In this document: one piece after another, positions 46,601 through 58,600 of the stretch
How the letters are laid out: each line of letters starts with the position of its first letter
Position numbering within the stretch: position 1 is the stretch's first letter
NCBI GenBank assembly: GCA_019426215.1
Contig: CM033401.1
Coordinates: forward strand, 10,731,134-10,795,133
Direction of reading: 5' to 3'
Length of the DNA stretch: 64,000 nucleotides
Source: Buddleja alternifolia
Taxonomy: Eukaryota > Streptophyta > Magnoliopsida > Lamiales > Scrophulariaceae
Translations under genes and position numbers: made by a program
The notes under the pieces: model-generated
Seen by the model: the letters and a program-made list of their open reading frames with translations, nothing else
Told to the model about the DNA's origin: nothing
Databases searched by the model: none

Positions 46601-49600
46601 AAGAAACCATCAATGTATGCTGAGAGTTGTACAAATTTCTAATGCATTATATGTATTGTTCTTTTGTCTTTCACTAAATTAATTATTTTTCAGCATACTT
46701 ATTTATGATTTTTCACTAAGATGTTTTTGACACATATCACCACGGTAAATTTCTTCAGTTCAAAATAAGTCCTGTTAATTAAATGAATTGATAAAATTAA
46801 TTAGAAAAGTTTTTTATAATCTGGCATTTACAAAATATATAAACTATTTACTATCCATTATCGAGTAAAAAGCAGTTTGCACCCTCAAAATGGTGCTTTT
46901 TGGCCATATACGCCCTCAAAAATAAAAACACACAACTTGCACTATGAAATTAGAATTGTTTGTCAAGTTGTACCCTATCGCAATTTGACATTAAGTTCAT
47001 CATGTGAATGAGAAAAAATGAGGGGCAAAAATGTCCAAAAACATTATTTAGTTTCTAGCTCCGATACAATAGCAATAATAAGCAACATTACAGTGACAAT
47101 AATTTCACTCGAACTTCTAATTTTTCTCACATGAATCACAAAAATGAGTTTTTTTGGTTGGGGGGGGGGGGGGGGGGGGGGGCATGAGCAGTTGCAATTT
47201 AGGTTGTAAATAAATTGAGTTTGAGCGAACATAGTGTTATATAATTCAAGCAAGAAAATATTTTCAAGTTTGGTTTATTATGTTAATAAACTGAGCTTTT
47301 AATGACCACTCATGAAATGAATATCAAGTAGTTTGGTTTGTTTTTCAACATAATTTCAAGATATCTTGAAGGATTGCAAGAGCCAAAGTTTTTGTAAAAT
47401 TTATTCTAGAATGAGAAATTTGATTCATGGTTGTTAAATAGAAAATTGTTTGATCTCATTAATAATTAAGGTATTGCATTACAAACTCAATTTTTTTAGA
47501 CATTTTTGTGCTTTTTTTGGCAGCTGAGACTGTGAATTTAATTCAAAACTAATATTTGCCCATTGAAAACTTAAATTACAATTCATATTTAAGGTTAACA
47601 AAGATGCAAATATCATTACATTGTATCACCTTGCAGTGCTTTTGAAAGAACAAATACCCTTACGATTTAATGATTTTATTCATTCTCATATTATATAGAA
47701 AATTTCAACATTTGTAAAATTGCACTGCAACATTACATAATTTGAGGTACCATTTGGTTGGGAAATTCTGAGGTACAATATATAACTAAAACAACTTATT
47801 AGATTATGAATTGCTCGCAAACTTAACAGCTACCAATATTTGTTTTTATTAAAGAAATAATGTTGAGGAGTAAAAAGAATATGTAGATCTAAAAAGGGGC
47901 TGAAATATAAAAAAGTGTTGTTCGTAAGTAGTTCACTTTTGCAGCAGCGATAACAATATGCACAATTGACAATCGAAATTAAAATATAAAACACATACAT
48001 ATTTGGAACAATACTTAGAAGTATTGAATTTGCATGGAAATTGTTGACTTCGTGGGATTCTCAATTAAACTTTCATCATGTTGCTTTTGCCCAATTCCTT
48101 AGCCTTTTTTATTTATTTAATAGATTAACTTCTTAGCCTCTTTATAAGTCCAGCACATGAAGCTACATATTAGTTAATAATAATGGATATATATTTCGAT
48201 AAAATCTATATAGATTCCAATCCAGTTTTGCATACACGGTTAAAAAAAGTTGAATACACGCCAAAATGTTAACAACTGGTGGAGATAAAAATTCACAATA
48301 AGAAAAATTAGAAATAAACACTTGCCATAAAAAATGTAACAATTTAATAAGTCATCCAGTTTCTTTTTCACTTTTACCAAACACAACGTTATAAGGTAAT
48401 GCCATAGGCTTCACCCCAGTTATAATATATATATATATTGCATATTCTCGTAATTGAATTCAAGTAAATATTATATCATAACAATAATATTCTATTTTTA
48501 TACCAACTAAATTGACATATCTATATCAGAAATTCAATTTGTAAATTATATCTTTCAAGTTTCAAGGCATATGTTGATTCTGGGACATCAAAGTTAACTC
48601 TAAACATTTGTAGAGTTGTCTTGGAAAAAAGAATTTCCTTGATATTGGACGGAGAGGATGCCATGGAGCGGAATGAAATTAGGAATGGATAATATGTTAG
48701 TAGAAGAATGATGTTGTTTATATATACTCACTATATAACTCTCACTTTCTATGGAGACGGATATAACTCTCAATTTCTTTTGAGACAGATATAAAACTCT
48801 ATTAATGAAATTATAATTGTACAATTGAGAATTCGAGACATTAATATGGGTGTTAGAAAAATAGGCGTAAGATAGGGAATTCCATTAGCTAATTGTCAGT
48901 TACAAATTGGTTACAAACCTTTCAATTTCAAAATTCATTTGTTAAGATTTCAATGAATTAAGTACGCCATTTGGCTTCCTGCATGCCATGTTCAGTTGCT
49001 AAATGCTCAAGCAATATTAATTTGGGGAGACAGATGAACAAATGTCCAATAGCAATATTATTCATATTTAATTACCATGTTCAAAATTTGAAAATAGTAA
49101 TGATAATTTATCATTATCATGTGAATAAGTAGGTGAGATAAACCTATTCCTGGCTTACCATAATTAGGTGGGAGTCACAAAAAAATGCGTTATTAATAAA
49201 ATTTATATACTAATGGTTATGCTATATATATATACACACACACACTCTATAATAATGATTATATAAAAGTTTCAATTACTTATTTAGATATTAAAAATAC
49301 TTTAAGGTAACATTCGATTGTGACAAAATGGTGAACTAACAACTTATTCACTTAATTGTCCAGATAACAAAGAGATTAGACCACTTAAGACCTGTTGGTC
49401 TAATGGTATTCACATCTAACTTTATGTTAGAGGTCCTGTGTTCGAATACAGTTTGCCATAAGTTGTGGCTGTCCTCTTCTTCATGGAGCTAGATAGAATT
49501 TTTATGGCTCAAGATTATAATTATTAACCAGGGTTTGTCAGGCTAGATATTTAGGATATTCCCCTTTATCTTGAATTAAAAAAGAAAAGAAAAAGAGATT

Positions 49601-52600
49601 GAACCATGAAGTGGTATTCATTTTAAAGTATATAATAAGATAGGCTTACGGTGCAACTTGCCAAGAAGTCTTGATTTCAGGGTGTAAAGTGTGTATTTTT
49701 ATTTTTTAGGGTGGAATGTGCGAAAAAGCACCATTTTTCACATAAAGATGGTCTATTCCCCCCTTCCCAATATGTTCGTCAATTGCTATGAAAGCACATA
49801 TATCTATTTTAGTACGAGACTATCTATGCTTCATTTTAGTTTAAGAGATCGAGTCAGACCGTTTCTTGCGATCTAAGGAAATAAGTTTATGTGGACGACA
49901 AATACGCAACAAAAATGAATTAAACTAAATCTCCACATGTAATGTTAAATTTATTTGTTCTCTTCCCAATCCCTCAATAACTCTCATATTTAATCCATTT
50001 CTTTTTCTGGAAAATGGTATAATATTTGAAGAAAGTTGTAAAAACTTGACTGTTGTAATTTCTAACAAAACTCAAATAAGATTTTTTTTGTGTGCAATCA
50101 AGAGGGATAACTCATGTTATACCGGGTGTGATCAATGTTTTCAAACTCGAATTGGCGATCGAACCGGACAATTAACTGGGTCATTGGGTCATTGATCTGA
50201 ACGGTTAAACCATTGAATGGTTAAACGGCTAGTAGAAGCTAGCTATGAGTCTATGACAAAGAATTAGCAGGTAAACTGATCCGAGATGAAGAAGGTGAGA
50301 AAATGAGTCAAGGCCGAAAAATTTTCCCACAAGAAAAGCTACTGGAGAACCGATTGCCCGAGTTGTACGGGTCGCCGGTTTACAACGGGTTTTGTGCTGC
50401 CTGATTAATGTGGCGTACCGACCGGCCTCGTTTTCGGTTCGCGGCTTAACCGGCCGGTCCTGTCCGGGTTTGAGAACATTGGGTGTAATAGAGTAGGTTT
50501 AATCATAATTAATAATTATAGATATGGTAGGGGGATTGCAATTTGGTACACTAATAATGTGGCTTGCATTTTTTTTTTGGGTAGACTGATATGGGGAGTA
50601 GCATTTAAGTTACAATATTGACACAAAAATTGGCACATTAAGTATTTTTCTCGGGAAATTGCTAACATGATCACCAAATATCGAAAATTGCTGATGTCGC
50701 TACTGGAAAATGTCACAATTGTTGAGAAAACAGGTGATGTGGTAGTCAGGTGGACAATGAATTGGTGACATATGACACCAATATATTGTCTAGTTGGATT
50801 AAACAAAGTTGAAATTTTTTGCTACATAGAGAATTTGAAGCCATGACCTTTGAGTTAAAATTGAACCCTTCCTTCATTCCACCACATCACACAACTTGTT
50901 TTTATTAGCTTCGATTTAGTTACTTATAACATTACTTCAACATATGGCTTAATAATATTTCATTATCAATATTTTATAGAAGAAAGATATCTATAACTAA
51001 TATTTCATAGATTTATTATCAGTTTATATACACTAAAATCTATAATTAATAATTCAAGTATTTACGAAATGAGTAAATATATATTTCGAGTATATAATTA
51101 TTTTATCTTAAATATATCATCAATATGCAATTATTTCAATTATAATATATTTGAATATTATATATTTTGAATAAGTAGTTATATATAAATGTTTGTTGTA
51201 TTGATGGAGAAATTCTATCCAAAAATATACGAACATCTAATAAAAAAACGTTATGTTAGATATAAATTATTTTGAAAAAAATAATATCTTTTTAGAATAT
51301 TACTGATAAATATATTTAGAAGATTCGTTTATCTAAAAATTTATCAACTAAAATATATTAATAATAATAATAATAATTAATATATATTTATATTAATTTT
51401 ATAAACTCATTAAATACTTAAATATGTTTGTTTTAAAATGCTTATATGTATTTATATTTTTAATATATTTCATTTTTTTTTGAAAATTTTTAAATATATT
51501 TTGTTACAATATTATTAAAACTTATGTTTTTATGTTAAAAATAAAACTACTTTGGAGAAGAATATCGATAAGTCATAGATTCAAATATTTTTATAAGTAA
51601 CTAAACTAAAGCTGATTAATTCAAGTTGTGGCATGTATGTGGTCGAGTGGTGGAAGTGTTTATTTTAAGCTCTAAGGTCATGGGTTCAAACCTTCCTAAT
51701 AGAGAAAAATTGTCAACTTTGTTTAATTGGTCACCATGTCACTAATATATTGTCTAGTTGGATGTCACATCATCAATTTACCTTCCACTAACCAAAAATC
51801 CCCAAATTTACTAGTCACGTGCGGTTCACGTTAAAATCTCCGACTTTCCAATTTTTTGACCAATTTGAACCCAAATTGTTACCTCCTCCCCTATATTAGT
51901 GTACCAAAAAAATGTGCAAGCCATATTAGTATATTAAAATTATAATTTTCCCTATGATAGGGGTTGAGTGATGAAATTCACTCATCCACCATAATTCTAA
52001 TAGTAAAAATTAGACCGACTCTATTACAGACAGTCCGCTATAAAGTGACCCAAATTACTAAACAAAACGTAATATTAATAACAACATATGAAGTAATAAT
52101 GTGAAACTGTTACTTATATACGTATTTAGTTATATTTTTTTATTTTGTCACAATAATAATTTTTTGTGACATTCAGTCTTCTTAAGTCGTCACTAGTGAA
52201 AATCAGTAACACATGATTGCTAACAAGTTAATGTCAACATAAATGCAATAATGGTTAGTAATTATAATCTTCTATAATTGTAATTCGTTTAAACTTTTTT
52301 CTATCGCATTAGTGGTAAAATATGGGGACAATGCATTAGTTGTAAAATATGGGGACAATGCAAAATCACATATATATGTAATAGTGAAAATAATTTTTAC
52401 TTTGTCACAATAACAAACTAGCAAGAAATAAGTTTTCTGGAGCTGTCATTAGTAACAATTAGTGACACTAATAGATATAGATATAAATATATATATATAT
52501 ATATGTATATGGAGTGTTTTTCCAAAATATTACTTTTAGAAAAAATAATTCCCAAACTAGTATTGTTTGAAAAATAATTCCCAAACTATTACTCTTAATG

Positions 52601-55600
52601 CCATATGTATTGCTATGTGTACAAAACTAAAAGTGAAAATTTCTTTATTTTCCCCCTACTTTAATAACCAACGTGAATTTACTAATTATAATATTTCCCA
52701 TTCATTTATTATCTTTATCTTTCTCCAATTTTATTTTTTTTGGTTATTTTTTTTCTTTTTTCTATTGCACTAATTAGGGGTGTGTACAGTTCGATTATCT
52801 ATCCGAATTGAATTGAAAATAAAAAATTCGGGTTGAACCGAAATAAAACAACATAAATCGGTTTTGTTTCCATTTTTTTCGTAGAATAACTCGGTTTTCG
52901 GTTCGATTAACCGAAAATTAATTTTTTTTATATAGTATAATATAGACCAAAAACTTTAAAAAGTGTATTTCATAGTGACAATTTATAGGAAAAGAAAGAA
53001 AATAAAATAAAAACTTAGCCCTAATTAAAATCCAATTATTTTCATCTAATATTTTTTTTTAAGTTTAAGATATCCATTTGAATTGTATGGTTCTATGACT
53101 GATTAATTGTCTCAGTCACTTTATAAATAAATTAATTTTTTCTGACAGGAAACCTGATTAAAAAAAAGGCAAGAGTCAAAATTCAAGTTTGACCAATTTT
53201 TTTCCAGGAAATTTGGTTGATCGAAACCGAACTGAATTTTTTTTTATTTTTAACCGAAACGAACCGAATTTTTTCGGTTCAGTTTCGGTCCAATATTTCA
53301 GAAAAACGACCCTAGTACTAATTTCTAAATACTTATACTTACCCCAAAAAAAATCTAAATACTTATAATAATTAACCTAAAGTCATATATAAAATTTATG
53401 TTTGGATAATTTCAAACAACACATAGCATTAAGAAATTTTCATATTATAAAATAATAAATGAACTAGGTACAATTGTACGAATCGCACACTGGTTCCGCT
53501 ATGGCGGGACCACTCCTTGACCGAATTGGAAAACTGGTGGTGCATTTACAGAGCAAAAATCCGAGCACCAGAGATTGGAAAAATCATAATATTGACAAAT
53601 TGATAGCAAGAAAATGAACTGGGTAAATATTTTTTAGAAGAAAATTAGATATCGAGTATAGAAAGAGGGAAAGAAAAGTAGTCACGACTCAGAAGAAAGT
53701 TGAAAGTTGGAAAATATGCCCTCCAACTTTAATTTTATTCAAATTAAAAAACAAAGACATGTTCAAAAAAAAAAAACATAAGCAACAATACGGACATTAT
53801 ACTTAAATTTTTGTTTTCTGTTTAACATTAGTATTAGTTTGTAAATCAATAAGAAAACTTATTTTTATAACATTATACTGACTAATCGTAGTGGTACAAT
53901 CAATGCAAGTGTTTAATTCTTTAAAAGTGATAAATAAAATAATTCATTCATTTATAATTTTTTAATACGAAAATTTCTCAATACTACATGTGTTGTTTGA
54001 AATTATGCAAATATAAATTTTACATATGATTTTATGTTAATTATTATAAATAGTTAAAAATTAGTGCAATAGAAAAGAGAAAAAGAAAAAATAGATAAAA
54101 AAAGAATATTTGGAGAGAGAGAAAAATTAAAAATGGTAGAGTAATATTATGACTAATAAATCCATGTGTGTCATTAAAGCAGAAAAGAAAATTCCAACTA
54201 AATTAGTTTTGTACACATGGCAATACATGTGGCACTAAGAATAATAGTTTGGGAAATATTTTTCAAATAGTACTAGTTTGTGAATTATTTTTTGTAAGAG
54301 TAATATTTTGGAAAAAAGCTCTATGTATATGTATGTATGTATAGATGTCACTTAAATCCCACCACAAAATAAGGACCAAGTTGAGAAGATATGAAAATGT
54401 AAAAGAGACTAATGTAGAACTCAAAACATTGAATTGACCGTTTGACCCTGAAAGAATGTCGGGGCATATTACCTATTTTCCAGCAAAAATTGACTGCAAT
54501 TTGATTTAAGAGACTGCATTAAACCAAATAAAATGTTAGAGACTCAATTGGAGCAAATCTAAGATTAGGAACTAAAGTAATTCTTAATTGAAATACGAGG
54601 AACCATCGACTTTGACCCTTGTATTCCATCTAATAGTAAAAATGATTTTTTTATGATACTACTAATTTTGTCTAGCTAGTCACAATTTTTTGTTAGAAGG
54701 ATTCATATATTTCTTAGGTAGTGTTTGCAAACTCAAATGATTATAGAAAAGTGATTATATGTGAAAATATTAGAATTGATAAAAAAAATCAGAAGTTGGT
54801 AATGTTTGCAAAAACAAGTGAAAAGTGAAAAAAAGATGCATATGATTGTTTGCAATTAAAGTGATTAATACATCTAGGCTTCATTTGGTTGCCCGCATAG
54901 GATTGAATGTGATAAAATTATGCTTGATAGTTATGGTAAAAATGAGGGATACAATGGCCAAAAAATTGTTTGGTTGCATAGATAAATAAGATTGATATCT
55001 TAAGGATTTATTTTCAAATTGTTTGGTTAGCATTTTATATAAGGATGGATTCAATAGAAAAACCTTAAAATATCCTATTATTTTTTTGAATTACCAAAAT
55101 GACCCATATTTTTTTTGGGAAAATTACTAAAAAAACCCCAAAATAATTTTTTATATCCAAAAAATCCTTTATAAAATTTTTCAATCCAAAAAACCCATTT
55201 CATCAACTTTTCATTCCAAAAAGCCCAAGATTTAGGGTTAATAAATTTATGGACTTAATTGCCCTTAGCCTTCTAAACTAAAAATTTAATTAACTGTAGT
55301 TTTGTATAGAGATTTATTAATTTAGAAATTTTATATTGATAATTGACTAAATATAATTTTATTAAATTTTTTCAGATTCTTAATTTTCTTAAAAAAATTT
55401 GAAAAATATATATTTTTAGATAATTATCATAGTAAAATAAAAAATAAATTATATAAAAGTATTGAAAATATTTAATACTAAAAATAATAATTTGTATTAT
55501 TCAACTTAACAATTTAAAAATTTTAAAACAAAAAGAAAATTCAGGGTAGTTTAGTCAAAAATGATCTTAATCTTAACTTTTGAGGTTTTTTGAATGAAAA

Positions 55601-58600
55601 GTTTGTGGAGTGGGTTTTTTAGATTGAAAAATATTTTCATGAGTTTTTTGGATATACAAATTTATTTTAAGGGGGTTTTAGTAATTTTTCCTTTTTTTTT
55701 TTTTTTACATAACAGCAAGGCAAGAGAGACTTGGAATACCATATTCAACATATAACAATAAGTCATCTTCTCACTTTTCACAAATCTAAAAAATAAAATA
55801 TAATTCAACCTTTTATTCTTCAATCTTCCCCTTGCTTCATTTTAGGAAGAAATCAATTTAAAAAAATATTCATTATCTTCCCATGGTAAGCACAATTTTA
55901 TCTTTCAAAATTGATTCTAACCCTAGAATATGATTAGAAAGTAATTCTATCTACGGTTTATAAATCAAATAAAATTATCTCCAGTATTGTAATAAAATCA
56001 ATGAATTATAAAAAATATATTTTACTTTGCATGAACATGGTTTAATACCAAAGAAACTAGGTTATGTATTTTTTTATTATGGGGGTAAACTAGTAATTAC
56101 TATGTCTAAAGAGGTTTGGATATAATCTCGTGATAATGGATACCACCTACCAGGTGGTATCCAGTATCCTAGAATAAGTGTGATAAAAAATCGGGCCTAT
56201 TATGTATCATAGGCCGAGCTTATTGAACCAAACTGAAAATTAGGAGTGATAATTGATATATCACCTCTATAAACCCCAACCAAACGAAGCCCTAAAATAA
56301 AATTATTTTAATTACAAACTACCATAATCAATTTTAAGCACCCATTTACCAGTTTAGAGATAATAGATTATTATCGCTTAAATTAAGAGAATCAAAATCA
56401 CAATTTAAATTTGAAAACACTTCCAAATAGATTAATTTAAATTATAATCTAATAAGCACTTAATCTAAGAGTTTGAAAACATTAGTGATTAAGTTTTGTA
56501 TAATTTAAAAGCATGCTCCTTAAGCTTCAATATATTTCGAAAAGAAAAGTAGTAATTGTTCACGAGCAATGATGACACGCACAAATCGAGAAATGTTCAC
56601 GAGCAATGCACGTGCATTTCAATAATATCTGAAAATGGGGTAGGCGTAAAATGAAATAGAACTCATCCAGGTCTTTTCAAGTTTATAGGTATTACGCTTT
56701 TGAAGAATATACAAACAACTAATTAATAAAATCTTATCGAATTCAAATCATTACTTACAAAATGATGAAGTTCAAATTACTATTGAAAATCAAGTGGTCA
56801 GGTCATTTTACCAAAGAATGAAAAAGAATTTGGTTGTAATCAAATAGTTTTCCTTTTGTGGATGCATGTGTGGCTTTTGTAACCATGGATCTGATATATA
56901 GACCAGACAAAGAAATGCTTTTCCACTTGCAATAACTGAAGAAGGGCACAATATATATTAAATATATTGCCTAGATTTAAAAACCATGTGAATGTGATAA
57001 TAAATACTTTGCCATTTTCGAAAGAAGAATATTTGATGTTATTACCCTTCTTTACAAAATAAAAATAATGTTAAAGAGCGTAATATTTTCTGATAGCTTA
57101 GAATTTGTTAACTTAGTGAGACGAGTTTATTTAATTTTTGAAATAATTGCAAAGAAATGCTAACTTGTTAAAGAGCTGTGATATATAGTGAAATTATAAT
57201 AGTTAACATACGTATCGTGCAGTTCTAGAGTTATTGAACCATGGAGTGCTTGGGGTTTTAGCTCCTCAAGGATCAATAGAAGAAACATTTCTTGCAGCAA
57301 TCGGGGAAAAGGTTCGCGTTCCAATTATTTCCTTCACATTAAGAAGCGCTACCTTAGCCTACGTAGACAACCGTTACTTTGTCAGGACAACACTGGATGA
57401 TGTAGTTCAAGCACAAGCTCTTGCAGCTCTTTGTCAAAGATTTCAATGGCCTGAAGTTGTAATTTTGTATGAAGATATTGAATCTAGCAATCAATTTGTC
57501 TCTCGAGTGAATAAGGAATTACACGATCTGGACATTAAACTTACATATATCACTGCGGTCCCCTCCTCGGCTAGTAATAGTTATGTATTGAAAGAACTCA
57601 AAAAGTTAACCACAAAACAAACGAGGGTATTTCTGGTCCACATGAACCCTTTGTTGGGGCACAGGTTATTTGCTCTTGCTAGTACGACAGGGATGATGAG
57701 TGAAGGGTATGCATGGATCATCGCTGATAATTTATCCATCTTCCTAAATCCTAGTGATTCAACCACTAGTGATTCAATGGATGGAGTCATAGGCATAAGG
57801 CCGTATGTGTTTGCCTCAAAAAAACTAGAAAGTTTCAAGAAAAAGTGGGAACGAAATATTGTCTCGAGGAAGACTACAACTAGAATCATGGAGTTGAATG
57901 TCTATGGTTTATGGGCATATGATACGATAACTGCATTAGCTACGGCAGTAGAGAATATTGGACCTTTAAATTCGAGCTTATTATACACAAACACAACCCC
58001 AAATGGAATGTATAATACAGGTTTGAGAATCACATCATTTGGTCCAAGACTTCTTAGTGAGTTATCAGGCACAAAATTCAGAGGCTTGAGTGGAGACTTT
58101 GAACTAGTTGATGGAAAATTGAAGCCTTCGACATATGAGATGTTCAATGTAGTCGGTACTGGAGAGAGAAGGGTTGGATTTTGGACTCCAGACAAAGGAA
58201 TAATAAGGGAATTAGGTACATTTGGTGAACCAACACAGTCAAATTCAACAAAAGAACTCAAAAATATTATTTGGCCAGGTGATTCTTTAATACAACCAAA
58301 TGGTCGGGCAATCATTCCAAATGGAAAACTCCGGGTTGGAATTCCCTGGAATCCTGCATTTAAAGAATTTGTTAATACAGTGATTGATCCTACATCAAAG
58401 CGTGTAAATGCAACTGGATTTTCAATAGATATCTTCTTTGCAGCAAGGAAGGCACTACCCTTCCCTCTCAACTACGAGTTCATATATTATAATGATAGCA
58501 CGAACAGTAATTGGAGTTATGACAGCATGCTTCGGAAGATTCCTGAGGTATTTACATTCTTTTAATCATGTCTTTCATGTTTTTTCTTTAACAAATAGTT

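Larger units (their letters stand above)
46873..49741. mobile_element. Long-TIR DNA transposon remnant in intron 1
   Basis: Left arm 46873-46980 and right arm 49640-49741 are inverted copies: AAAATGGTGCTTTTT, AAAAATAAAAA(C/T)ACACA, TGAAAT and CAAGTTG(T/C)ACC line up in the same order. The 2.9 kb between them are non-coding, AT-rich, and hold a poly-G run and a later SINE. Long arms suggest a Mutator-like element. No target duplication was found. Confidence 0.6.
54718..56484. mobile_element. Outer MITE of a three-level nest
   Basis: Ends GTGTTTGCAAACTC on the left and GAGTTTGAAAACATTAG on the right, inverted, with AT-rich flanks that match inwards (TAATCxCTTTAATT type). It is interrupted at 54877-56291. 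hAT-like look; target duplication unclear. Confidence 0.6.

Noticed and set aside
49384..49470. Possible tRNA gene in intron 1
   Set aside because: Same reasoning: A-rich tail and 15-bp duplication mark a SINE.
51625..51695. tRNA-like stretch GTGGTCGAGTGGTGG with GGGTTCAAACC
   Set aside because: It lies within one arm of the Mutator-type element and has an inverted, diverged counterpart at 50830-50900, so it is element sequence.
57581..58471. Minus-strand frames of 102 and 189 codons opposite GLR-B exon 2
   Set aside because: Antisense shadows of a conserved receptor exon.
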